A stretch of DNA of 64,000 bases, taken from contig CP070276.1 of assembly GCA_016916535.1 (NCBI GenBank), forward strand, positions 1,550,001-1,614,000, in the 5' to 3' direction. This document shows, one piece after another, positions 1 to 8,302 of this stretch (positions are counted from its first letter, which is position 1; every line of letters begins with the position of its first letter). The DNA comes from Dysgonomonadaceae bacterium zrk40. Its GTDB lineage: Bacteria > Bacteroidota > Bacteroidia > Bacteroidales > Dysgonomonadaceae. The notes beneath the pieces were generated by a model that worked only from the letters and a program-made list of their open reading frames with translations, was not told where the DNA came from and searched no databases. The position numbers and the translations under genes are program-made.

Positions 1-270
1 AGCTGGGTGAAAGGCGCACAAAAAGGCTACCTTCCTGATGCTTTCCTGCAAAAGGGTACAGAGGCATATGATCAATTCCTGGAACAGTTTATCCGTGAAA
101 ACGAAGACGGCACCATCTCGGTCACCGACGTCTGCTCCGTAGCCGGCCTGGGGGGTGAGAAGCGGTACCGCGATGGCAGTTTCGAATATTACATCTCGGA
201 ACCGATACGGGATGACGATCCCAAAGCCATTGGTCCGTTCATCATGACAAGCATATTGTTGGAGCGGTAA
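1..270 (+). CDS. GH105 unsaturated uronyl hydrolase, C-terminal fragment
   Basis: This is the last part of a gene that enters from the left edge; the frame is open to base 1 and ends at TAA 268-270, so the 5' end is outside the window. The visible 89 residues carry the GH105 C-terminal block: SVAGLGG followed by YRDGSFEYYISE and then GPFIM. The same block is at the end of the complete GH105 at 19103-20260, so the assignment rests on a paralogue in this window. GH105 enzymes remove the 4,5-unsaturated uronic acid left on oligosaccharides by pectin lyases, through hydration of the double bond. The next gene starts 23 bases later, so it is probably an early member of the same operon. Whether it prefers unsaturated rhamnogalacturonan or galacturonan ends cannot be told from this piece. 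Confidence 0.88.
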   Translation, partial: SWVKGAQKGYLPDAFLQKGTEAYDQFLEQFIRENEDGTISVTDVCSVAGLGGEKRYRDGSFEYYISEPIRDDDPKAIGPFIMTSILLER

Positions 271-293
271 TAAAAAAAATATAACTTTGACTC

Positions 294-2636
294 ATGACGC
301 ACAATCCAACCATCCTACTGATAATCTCAGTTTTGTTATCTACTGCCAACTGGGTGGCGGCACAGACACCAGCCTTTCCCGGCGCCGGGGGTGCCGGCAT
401 GTTCACAACCGGTGGGCGTGGAGGAGAAGTGCTCTATGTCACCTCCCTCGATGACTCCGAAGAGCCTGGCACACTACGTTGGGCCATACGTAAGAAAGGT
501 CCCCGTATCATCTTATTCAAGGTGTCCGGGGAGATACGTCTTAATAGCCCGCTGAAGATCAACAACGGCGACTTGACCATCGCCGGCCAATCGGCTCCTG
601 GTGATGGCATCTGCATCAGCAACCACGAGACGGTGATCAGTGCCGACAACGTAGTCATCCGCTTCATCCGCTTCCGGCTGGGAGACAGGGCTCAGAAGGC
701 GGTTGATGCGTTATCAGGGTTCAGGAACGAGAACATCATCATCGACCACTGTAGCATGAGCTGGGGAGTAGATGAACTCTCCTCTTTTTACGACAACCGT
801 AACTTCACCATGCAATGGTGCTTCATCACCGAAAGTCTCAGAAACTCGGTACATACCAAGGGAAGACATGGCTACGGCGGCATATGGGGCGGCCAGAACG
901 CATCGTTCCACCACAATCTGCTTGCTCACAACGACAGCCGCAATCCGCGCTTCTGTGGCAGCCGTTACTCCAACCAACCCGATCTGGAGAAGGTGGATTT
1001 TCGCAATAACTTGATTTACAACTGGGGAGCTAACAACATCTACGCCGGTGAAGGTGGCGAATACAACCTGGTAGGGAATTATTTCAAGCCGGGGCCTGCC
1101 ACCGGGAACAGTGCCTCTAAACGAATCCTGAACCCCGATGCGGACAACGGCAAAAACAACCAGCCGTCTGGCATCCATGGTCGATTCTATCTCGAGGGGA
1201 ATATCCTGGAGGGTAATGAGTCGGTCAGCAACGACAACACGCTTGGAGTGGAAATGGGAAGTACTTTTGCTCAATTTGCCCCACAGGTAAAGCGAGAGAA
1301 TATTATTGCTACGGAGCCCTTTCCAATGGTCCCGATCACTACCGATGAAGCAGCGCAAGCCTACGAAAAGGTGCTGCGCTTCGGTGGCTGTTCACTGGTG
1401 AGAGATCTTCATGACGAACGGTATGTAGAGGATGTGAAAGCTGGTTCCTACACCTTTGAGGGCTCTGGTGGCAGCACCGGGGGACTGATCGACAGTCAGG
1501 AGGATGTGGGAGGATGGCCCGAGTACCGGACTTTCAATTCATATCTGGACGGAGATGAGGATGGTATTCCCGATGGATGGCTGGAGCAGCACTTTCCCGG
1601 TAAAAAGGCGGATGAGTTGAATGAGGAGGGATACACCTACCTGGAGCTCTATCTCCACAGCCTGGTAGCCCATCTGATGGGAAACGAGACTGGTGAAACT
1701 GCTAAAAGCGTCCGCCAAACACCCGGTGCCACCAAAAAATTTGTTGTGGACCAACAGGGAGATGGTGACTTTCGTTCGCTTCAGGAGGCAATTGATGCGG
1801 TAAGGGCGTTTGACCCTGATTACACCACTGTGATCTATCTGAAAGAGGGAACCTACTATGAAAAGGTGGTGATTCCCGATCATGTGCGAAACCTCAAGAT
1901 AGTGGGAGAGAACAGGGAGAAGACCATCATCTCCTACAACGACCATGCCCTGTTGAACAATATGGGGACCTTTCAAACCTACACTCTGTTAATCAGGGGT
2001 GAAGATATCACCCTGGAGAACCTCACCATCGAGAACAATGCCCCCATGGTAGCGCAGGCGGTAGCCCTCCATACCGAAGGAGACCGTATCATTCTGAAGA
2101 ACTGCCGGCTACTGGGCAACCAGGACACCCTCTATACCGGCAGGGAGAAGGGAAGGCTCTTCTTCCATAACTGCTACATCGAAGGAACCACCGATTTTAT
2201 CTTCGGACCCTCAACTGCCTGGTTTGAACAGTGTGATATCCACGCCAAGAAAAACTCATACATCACAGCAGCCAGTACCCCAGCGGACGCATCCTTCGGT
2301 TACATCTTCAACCGGTGTCACATCACCGCTGCCGAGAATGTGACCTCCCTCTACCTGGGCCGTCCCTGGCGCCCCCATGCCATGACGCTCTTCATGTACT
2401 GCACACTTCCGGCGGCTATCAACCCTTCCGGGTGGGACAACTGGCGCAACCCGGACAACGAACAAACGGCACGTTATGCAGAGTTTAATAACAGTGGAAA
2501 AGGAAGCAGACCGGCAGAGAGAGTAGCATGGAGTAAAATCCTTACCCAGGGTGAGGGCGCGTCCATCACCCTTGAAAAGGTGATGGGTGATTTTTATCCT
2601 GCAATCATTGCTGAAACAAATCATCTCGAACCATAA
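294..2636 (+). CDS. Pectate lyase (PL1) - pectinesterase (CE8) fusion
   Basis: This exported 780-residue protein joins two pectin enzymes. Residues 1-23 are a signal peptide ending near VAAQ. Residues about 25-415 are a PL1 parallel beta-helix lyase, with the opening AFPGAGGAGMFTTGGRGG, the block IIDHCSMSWGVDE and the arginine-containing block DSRNPRFCGSRY. A calcium-type DGDEDGIPDGW motif (about 419-428) ends the lyase part. Residues about 487-775 are a CE8 pectin methylesterase, with QDTLY (Q610, D611), EGTTDFIFG (D634) and LGRPW (R690), which supply the known catalytic Asp pair and Arg. The esterase would free carboxylates so that the attached lyase can cut the chain by beta-elimination. 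The ATG at 294 is followed at once by the hydrophobic leader. The DUF6807 gene follows after 9 bases. Domain calls are firm; the order of action is inferred. Confidence 0.95.
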   Translation: MTHNPTILLIISVLLSTANWVAAQTPAFPGAGGAGMFTTGGRGGEVLYVTSLDDSEEPGTLRWAIRKKGPRIILFKVSGEIRLNSPLKINNGDLTIAGQSAPGDGICISNHETVISADNVVIRFIRFRLGDRAQKAVDALSGFRNENIIIDHCSMSWGVDELSSFYDNRNFTMQWCFITESLRNSVHTKGRHGYGGIWGGQNASFHHNLLAHNDSRNPRFCGSRYSNQPDLEKVDFRNNLIYNWGANNIYAGEGGEYNLVGNYFKPGPATGNSASKRILNPDADNGKNNQPSGIHGRFYLEGNILEGNESVSNDNTLGVEMGSTFAQFAPQVKRENIIATEPFPMVPITTDEAAQAYEKVLRFGGCSLVRDLHDERYVEDVKAGSYTFEGSGGSTGGLIDSQEDVGGWPEYRTFNSYLDGDEDGIPDGWLEQHFPGKKADELNEEGYTYLELYLHSLVAHLMGNETGETAKSVRQTPGATKKFVVDQQGDGDFRSLQEAIDAVRAFDPDYTTVIYLKEGTYYEKVVIPDHVRNLKIVGENREKTIISYNDHALLNNMGTFQTYTLLIRGEDITLENLTIENNAPMVAQAVALHTEGDRIILKNCRLLGNQDTLYTGREKGRLFFHNCYIEGTTDFIFGPSTAWFEQCDIHAKKNSYITAASTPADASFGYIFNRCHITAAENVTSLYLGRPWRPHAMTLFMYCTLPAAINPSGWDNWRNPDNEQTARYAEFNNSGKGSRPAERVAWSKILTQGEGASITLEKVMGDFYPAIIAETNHLEP

Positions 2637-2645
2637 ACAATCAAG

Positions 2646-3686
2646 ATGAGAAAGACAGAGTACATCCTCATTCCAGCGCTGCTGCTGACAATGCTATTCC
2701 TCAGCTGTAAACAAGCTCGACATACAGAGGTGATCTTTAAGGAAGATCCCTCACGGATGAAAATAGATGTCTTTATAGGCGAACACTACTTCACCTCACT
2801 GATCTATACCGACAGCCTGGAAAAGCCATTCCTCTTTCCCATCCTTACCGCCTCCGGAAAAACAGTTACCAGGGGCTATCCCATCGATCCCCGTCCCCAT
2901 GAACGAATCGATCATCCCCATCAGATGGGTCTGTGGTTCAACTTCGGCGATGTGAACGGACTCGACTTCTGGAACAACTCTTCAGCCATCGCACCGGAGA
3001 GAAAAAGCCACTACGGTCATATTCAACTCGATTCCATCATTGATCTTGATCCTGATGCAGGAGAACTGAGAACCCTCTCTACCTGGAAAGATTCCCGGAA
3101 AAACAGGCTTCTGGAAGAAAGAACAACCTATCGTTTCAGCGGTGATGCGGAACAAAACCGCTTTATTGAAAGAATCACTCATTTAACCGCCCTTCAACAG
3201 GTTACACTCAGAAGCAACAAGGAGGGCCTCTTCGCCATCAGAGTCGACAGGGCTTTTGAGGAGCCTGACGAGAAACCGGTCAAACGGCTCGATGCCGCAG
3301 CGCTCCCGGCCGATGAACCCTCCGTCAACAATGAAGGAGTCAACGGTCGCTACCGCAACCGTCAGGGTTATGAAACTGAACCGGAGGTGTGGGGTAAAAA
3401 AACGCCCTGGGTAGCTCTTCGGGGAACAAAAGAGGGGGAGGTGATCACCCTGGTGATCCTCGATCATCCGCAGAACCCCGGTTACCCCGGCTGGCCCCAT
3501 GCACGTGGATATGGGCTCTTTTCGATGAACAACCTGGCGGGTAATACCATGAATTCTGCTGACCCACCCATCGAAATTGCGCTGAATCCGGGAGAGGAGA
3601 TCTCCTTCCGTCACATGCTGATCATCGGTGGAGAGATGAGTGATGAGATGATCAACAAGATGATGAAACAGTTCCATAATCAGTAA
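2646..3686 (+). CDS. DUF6807 (PmoA-like) lipoprotein
   Basis: The 346-residue product has a lipoprotein signal (LLTMLFLSC, Cys near 21), so it should be anchored in the periplasm or outer membrane. The body matches the DUF6807/PmoA-like family as I recognise it: PRPHERIDHPHQMGLWFNFGDVNG near 81-104, a His-rich stretch, and GYPGWPHARGYGLFSMN in the last third. The function of the family is not established; members recur in carbohydrate loci of Bacteroidota and Planctomycetota, often beside Gfo/Idh/MocA and ThuA-like genes, as here. The gene lies 9 bases after the PL1-CE8 gene and 33 before the oxidoreductase, so it is operonic. A role on an oxidised or otherwise modified sugar made by the next gene product is an inference. 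No frameshift or truncation is seen. Confidence 0.82.
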   Translation: MRKTEYILIPALLLTMLFLSCKQARHTEVIFKEDPSRMKIDVFIGEHYFTSLIYTDSLEKPFLFPILTASGKTVTRGYPIDPRPHERIDHPHQMGLWFNFGDVNGLDFWNNSSAIAPERKSHYGHIQLDSIIDLDPDAGELRTLSTWKDSRKNRLLEERTTYRFSGDAEQNRFIERITHLTALQQVTLRSNKEGLFAIRVDRAFEEPDEKPVKRLDAAALPADEPSVNNEGVNGRYRNRQGYETEPEVWGKKTPWVALRGTKEGEVITLVILDHPQNPGYPGWPHARGYGLFSMNNLAGNTMNSADPPIEIALNPGEEISFRHMLIIGGEMSDEMINKMMKQFHNQ

Positions 3687-3719
3687 CAACACAACTATTC
3701 ACCCTTAAACGACAATAAA

Positions 3720-5090
3720 ATGAAAAAAGAAACAAATCCAATATCCAGGAGAAAGTTCCTGGCTGTCTCCGGAGCCATCGCCGGAACGACCATCGTGAAC
3801 CCGGCTTCAAACATCCTTGCATCCAACATGGGCAGCAACAGCATGAACAACAAGAAAACAAGGCTGGCCATCGTCGGGCTTGGCATCAGGGGTACCAGCA
3901 TGTGGGGCAGCAGCCTCACGAGAGAGTATGGCAACCTGATTGAGTTCGTAGGGCTCTGCGACCACAACCCGGGGAGGCTGGCGCTGGGCAAGCAGCTCAT
4001 CGGTACCGACTGCCCCACCTTCGACAACTTCGAACAGATGATGCGCGAGACCAAACCCGACCAGCTGATCGTCACCACCGACGATGACACGCACGACCAC
4101 TTCATCGTGAAAGGGATGGAGATGGGCGCCGACATCATCTGCGAGAAGCCGATGGCGATAGACGAGCAAAAGATACAACGAATCATCGATGCCGAGAAGA
4201 GAACAGGCAAGCAGTGTAGGGTCACCTTCAACTACCGCTACTCACCCCACCGCGCCAAGATGTGGGAGATTCTCCAGTCAGGTGAGATCGGTGAGCTCAC
4301 CTCGGTCGACTTCCACTGGTACCTCGACACCTCGCACGGTGCCGACTATTTCCGTCGCTGGCACCGCCTGATGGAAAAAGGGGGATCACTCTGGGTGCAC
4401 AAGGCCAGCCACCACTTCGACCTGCTCAACTGGTGGATTGGCAGCGACCCGGAGAGCGTCTATGCCCTGGGCGACCTGCAGTTCTACGGCAAGAACGGGC
4501 CCTTCCGTGGCGACAACTGCCGCAGCTGCAACCATAAGAAAGAGTGTGATTTTTATTTCGATATCACCAAAAACGAGCGACTGGTGAAGCTCTATGTCGA
4601 GAACGAAAAATATGACGGCTACCACCGCGATGGATGCGTCTTCCGCAACGATGTCAACATCTACGACAAGATGGCCGCCACCATTAAGTACATGAACGGC
4701 GTGCAGGTGGCCTACTCGCTCACCACCTACTCCCCCTACGAGGGCTACCGCATTGCCTTCAACGGCACAAAGGGACGTATGGATGCCTGGATACAGGAGT
4801 CCAACCCCACCACCGATGCCAACTACGACGAGATCGTGGTCTCAAAGAACTTTGGGAAGAGAGAGTATCACCACATCCCGCAGGGCAGTGGACACGGCGG
4901 CGGCGACAAGCTGCTCAAGGACCAGATCTTCATCCCCGGCACACCCGACCCGCTGCGGCAAGCCGCAGGCGTACGCGACGGCTCACTGGCCTGCCTGGTT
5001 GGCATCGCCGCCAGAAAGAGCATCACCTCGGGCGAAACGGTGATGATCAAAGACCTCACCTCCATTCAGCCCATGGAGAAGAAAGCCTGA
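3720..5090 (+). CDS. Tat-exported Gfo/Idh/MocA family oxidoreductase
   Basis: This 456-residue protein begins with a twin-arginine signal (SRRKFLAVSG), so it should be exported folded with its nucleotide bound. The Rossmann domain starts near 42 (AIVGLGIRG, a GxGxxG motif), and the family signature CEKPMAID follows near 140. The C-terminal catalytic half has VHKASHHFDLLNWW. An unusual insert holds C267-x2-C270-x5-C276 and, 30 residues on, C306, which looks like a metal or Fe-S ligand set. Known family members oxidise or reduce sugar hydroxyls with NAD(P); exported ones such as Zymomonas glucose-fructose oxidoreductase keep the cofactor tightly bound. The substrate here is unknown, but the setting points to a pectic sugar or glycoside. 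It lies between DUF6807 and the second PL1, with gaps of 33 and 20 bases. A GH109-type glycosidase role is an alternative. Confidence 0.9.
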   Translation: MKKETNPISRRKFLAVSGAIAGTTIVNPASNILASNMGSNSMNNKKTRLAIVGLGIRGTSMWGSSLTREYGNLIEFVGLCDHNPGRLALGKQLIGTDCPTFDNFEQMMRETKPDQLIVTTDDDTHDHFIVKGMEMGADIICEKPMAIDEQKIQRIIDAEKRTGKQCRVTFNYRYSPHRAKMWEILQSGEIGELTSVDFHWYLDTSHGADYFRRWHRLMEKGGSLWVHKASHHFDLLNWWIGSDPESVYALGDLQFYGKNGPFRGDNCRSCNHKKECDFYFDITKNERLVKLYVENEKYDGYHRDGCVFRNDVNIYDKMAATIKYMNGVQVAYSLTTYSPYEGYRIAFNGTKGRMDAWIQESNPTTDANYDEIVVSKNFGKREYHHIPQGSGHGGGDKLLKDQIFIPGTPDPLRQAAGVRDGSLACLVGIAARKSITSGETVMIKDLTSIQPMEKKA

Positions 5091-5110
5091 CAAATGAAAC
5101 GATTGAGACA

Positions 5111-6652
5111 ATGAGACGGCTCCCTTTCTTCCTGCTGACTGTCATAATGCTTTTACTCACGGCGACATTAAGTTGCGAGAAGAGTATCCCGGTAATTGAA
5201 CATCCTGAGAAGGATAAGCCGGAGACAGAAAAGCCGGGTGAGACAAGCAACCACACCTATCCCACACCGGTTACCGAGGCGGCCCAGGCCTTCCCCGGTG
5301 CCCGGGGGGGAGGAATGTACACCAGTGGCGGCCGGGGGGGAAAGGTGATCCGGGTGACCACCCTCGAGGACAACGGCATGCCGGGTTCACTCCGCCATGC
5401 CGTGAATCAGTCGGGAGCACGTATTATCCTCTTCGATGTGAGCGGTACCATCAGGCTGAAGAGCAAGCTGGACATCACACAAGGGAACCTCACCCTTGCC
5501 GGCCAGTCGGCTCCCGGCGGCGGCATCACCCTGGCCGACTATCCCGTGGAGATCAAGGCGGACAATGTGATCGTGCGCTACCTCCGTTTCCGCATGGGAG
5601 ACCTCCAGGTGACCAATGACCAGGATGCATTCGGTGCACGCAACCGCAAGAACCTGATCATCGACCACTGCTCCATGAGCTGGTCTACCGATGAGTGCGC
5701 TTCCTTCTACGACAACGAGAACTTCACCCTCCAGTGGAGCATCCTCTCCGAGAGCCTCCGCCTCTCGGTGCACGAGAAAGGATCACACGGCTACGGCGGT
5801 ATCTGGGGAGGTGTCAACGCTTCCTTCCTCTGCAACCTGCTGATACACCACGACAGCCGCACACCCCGCTTCTGTGGCAGCCGCTACAGCAACAAACCCG
5901 ATAGGGAGAGCGTTGATTTTCGCAACAACCTGCTCTACAACTGGGGGGCCAACAATGCTTACGGCGCTGAAGGGGGAAGCTATAACCTGGTGAATAACTA
6001 CTACAAGCCGGGCCCCGCCTCCTCCAACCGCGGCAGGCTGCTACAACCTTATGCCGACGATGGGAAGAATGCCCAACCAAAAGGAACCCACGGTCGCTTC
6101 TACCTCAGTGGCAATTACGTGAGCGGCAACAACAGCGTCACCGCGAACAATAGACTGGGGGTACATCTGCACAGCACATTTGCAACACACGCACCCGGCG
6201 TGACGCTCGATGATATCCTTGCCGAAAGCGAGTTTGAGATGGCGGAGTCAACCACCGTCAGCGCCGCGGAAGCCTATGAACAGGTGCTTCAACAGGCGGG
6301 CAGCAGCCGCAGCCGTGACGCGATAGACAGCAGACTGGTGGAGGAGACCCGTACCGGCACGACAACCTTCAAGGGACTTAACCCGCAGAACAGCGATCCC
6401 TACCCCAAGCCGGGCATCATCGACAGCCAGGAGGATCTCAAGCCGGCCGATGCCGGTGCCGACTGGACCGCCTGGCCCTCCCTGGCAGAGGGAGTACTTC
6501 CTGCCGACAGTGATGGTGACGGCTTGCCCGACACCTGGGAAATTGCAAAGGGATTGGATCCGCAAACAGCCGATGCAAGCGGTCGTCACCTCAGCACCGC
6601 CTACGATAACATTGAGGTCTACCTTAATGAGCTGGCCACCACAACTGAATAA
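5111..6652 (+). CDS. Pectate lyase (PL1) lipoprotein
   Basis: This 513-residue PL1 has a lipoprotein signal (LLLTATLSCEK) with an acidic residue just after the Cys, as in surface-exposed Bacteroidota lipoproteins. A Pro/Glu/Lys-rich linker (about 25-50) leads to the parallel beta-helix lyase domain: AFPGARGGGMYTSGGRGG, IIDHCSMSWSTDE, HGYGGIWGG and DSRTPRFCGSRYSN. A DSDGDGLPDTW calcium-type motif near 466 closes the domain. Sequence blocks are close to those of the lyase half of 294-2636, so the two are likely paralogues, this one without an esterase domain. Family enzymes cut de-esterified homogalacturonan by calcium-dependent beta-elimination, leaving 4,5-unsaturated ends. It lies 20 bases after the oxidoreductase gene and 12 before GH43, in the same operon. 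PL1 assignment is firm; the exact substrate (pectate or partly methylated pectin) is not. Confidence 0.94.
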   Translation: MRRLPFFLLTVIMLLLTATLSCEKSIPVIEHPEKDKPETEKPGETSNHTYPTPVTEAAQAFPGARGGGMYTSGGRGGKVIRVTTLEDNGMPGSLRHAVNQSGARIILFDVSGTIRLKSKLDITQGNLTLAGQSAPGGGITLADYPVEIKADNVIVRYLRFRMGDLQVTNDQDAFGARNRKNLIIDHCSMSWSTDECASFYDNENFTLQWSILSESLRLSVHEKGSHGYGGIWGGVNASFLCNLLIHHDSRTPRFCGSRYSNKPDRESVDFRNNLLYNWGANNAYGAEGGSYNLVNNYYKPGPASSNRGRLLQPYADDGKNAQPKGTHGRFYLSGNYVSGNNSVTANNRLGVHLHSTFATHAPGVTLDDILAESEFEMAESTTVSAAEAYEQVLQQAGSSRSRDAIDSRLVEETRTGTTTFKGLNPQNSDPYPKPGIIDSQEDLKPADAGADWTAWPSLAEGVLPADSDGDGLPDTWEIAKGLDPQTADASGRHLSTAYDNIEVYLNELATTTE

Positions 6653-6664
6653 AACATCAGAACA

Positions 6665-8290
6665 ATGATACGACCAAAGGCACCGATCACCATGCTACTG
6701 CTTGCAGCAATCACCTTCAGTCTCTTCCCGCAGGACAATATCTCCCGCACCTGGGTAGCCGACCGGGGTGATGGCACCTACCGCAACCCCATCCTCTATG
6801 CCGACTACTCCGATCCGGATGTCTGCCGTGCGGGTGAAGATTATTGGATGACCGCCTCCAGCTTTAACTGCATACCGGGACTGCCCATCCTGCACTCCAA
6901 AGACATGGTGAACTGGCAGCTCATCAACCATGCCATCGATCGGCTGCCGCCCGAGGCGCACTTCTCCACACCACAACATGGTAACGGTGTATGGGCCCCC
7001 TCCATCCGCTACCACGACAACATGTTCTACATCTATTACGGAGATCCAGACTTCGGCATCTTCATGGTGAAGAGCAATGACCCCACAGGAGTATGGAGCG
7101 AGCCCCAACTGGTGAAGGCCGGTAAAGGGCTGATCGACCCCTGTCCCCTCTGGGATGAAGATGGAAAGGTCTACCTTGTCTACGCCTATGCCGGCAGCCG
7201 CGCCGGTATCAAGAGCGTGCTGAACATCGCGGAGATGAATGCCGAGGGATCAAAAACCATCACCCCCGGCCGGATCATCTACGACGGCCATGCGCTCGAT
7301 CCCACCATCGAGGGACCCAAGTTCTACAAACGTGACGACTGGTATTATATCTTTGCACCGGCCGGCGGGGTTGCCACCGGCTGGCAGACGATCCTCCGCT
7401 CACGCAACGTCTATGGTCCCTACGAAAGAGATGTATCGCTTGCTCAGGGCACTACTGATGTGAATGGCCCGCACCAGGGTGCCTGGGTCACCACACCCGC
7501 CGGAGAGGATTGGTTCTACCACTTCCAGGATGTCGGAGCTTTCGGCCGCATTGTCCATCTGCAACCGATGAAATGGGTGAACGACTGGCCGGTGATGGGC
7601 AACGATGCTGACGGCGATGGTTGCGGTGAGCCGGTACCCTACTGGAATAAACCGGCGATAGCAGGCAATCATCCCATTGTTACCCCTCAGGAGAGTGACC
7701 TGTTCGATGCCCCCACCCTTGGTCTTCAGTGGCAGTGGCATGCCAACCCGGGAGAGTGGTGGTCCTACAACGACACTGCCACGGGGACCCTCACCCTCTA
7801 CTCCGTGCCAATACCGAATGATTATCAAAACCTGTGGGATCTCCCCAACCTGCTGCTGCAGAAATTCCCCTCCAACAGGTTCAAAGCCACCGCGAAGCTT
7901 ACTTTCCTCCCCTCGGATGCCATCACCGGCGAACGCACGGGACTGGTTGTAATGGGGATGGACTATGCCCTGCTGGCACTGGAAAAAACAGACGAGGGGT
8001 TCACCCTGTCGCAGATCAGCTGCAAAGATGCCGACAAGGAAGGAGAGGAAGTGATCCATGCATCAGTCCCACTCTCTGCAGGAGCACTCTTGCTACGCGT
8101 GGAAGTTGAGCCTGACGCCGGTTGTCGTTTCAGTTACAGCATGGATGGGAAAAATTTCATCCCCCTGGGTCAATCGTTCACCGCGAGAGAAGGGAAGTGG
8201 ATCGGTGCCAAGATGGGACTCTTCTCTTCCCGTCCGGTCAGCAACAACGACGGGGGACGCGTGGTGGTGGACAGTTTTATCGTGGAATAA
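6665..8290 (+). CDS. GH43 beta-xylosidase/alpha-L-arabinofuranosidase
   Basis: The product (541 residues) has an N-terminal signal peptide (about 1-24) and a GH43 five-bladed propeller over about 35-330. The visible active-site blocks are YADYSDPDV (catalytic base Asp), LIDPCPLWDEDG (Asp that tunes the acid) and TIEGPKF (general acid Glu near 216). Residues about 340-541 form the beta-sandwich domain usual in longer GH43 members. Family enzymes with this build release terminal L-arabinofuranose or D-xylose; in a pectin locus the arabinan or xylogalacturonan side chains are the likely target, but the sequence does not decide between them. It lies 12 bases after the PL1 gene and 12 bases before the esterase-CE8 gene, so it is part of the same operon. 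No lipobox is visible, which suggests a periplasmic enzyme. Confidence 0.9.
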   Translation: MIRPKAPITMLLLAAITFSLFPQDNISRTWVADRGDGTYRNPILYADYSDPDVCRAGEDYWMTASSFNCIPGLPILHSKDMVNWQLINHAIDRLPPEAHFSTPQHGNGVWAPSIRYHDNMFYIYYGDPDFGIFMVKSNDPTGVWSEPQLVKAGKGLIDPCPLWDEDGKVYLVYAYAGSRAGIKSVLNIAEMNAEGSKTITPGRIIYDGHALDPTIEGPKFYKRDDWYYIFAPAGGVATGWQTILRSRNVYGPYERDVSLAQGTTDVNGPHQGAWVTTPAGEDWFYHFQDVGAFGRIVHLQPMKWVNDWPVMGNDADGDGCGEPVPYWNKPAIAGNHPIVTPQESDLFDAPTLGLQWQWHANPGEWWSYNDTATGTLTLYSVPIPNDYQNLWDLPNLLLQKFPSNRFKATAKLTFLPSDAITGERTGLVVMGMDYALLALEKTDEGFTLSQISCKDADKEGEEVIHASVPLSAGALLLRVEVEPDAGCRFSYSMDGKNFIPLGQSFTAREGKWIGAKMGLFSSRPVSNNDGGRVVVDSFIVE

Positions 8291-8302
8291 TGCCGTTCAA
8301 TC

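Noticed and set aside
1-270. Reading the first frame as a small complete gene from GTG at 7
   Set aside because: The frame is open to base 1, and the product aligns to only the last quarter of the GH105 at 19103-20260, so it is a cut gene.
282-289. TAACTTTG, a match to the -7 promoter box, just before the PL1-CE8 start
   Set aside because: It lies 4 bases from the ATG, no TTTG is found about 19-21 bases upstream, and the genes on both sides are 23 bases apart as in an operon.
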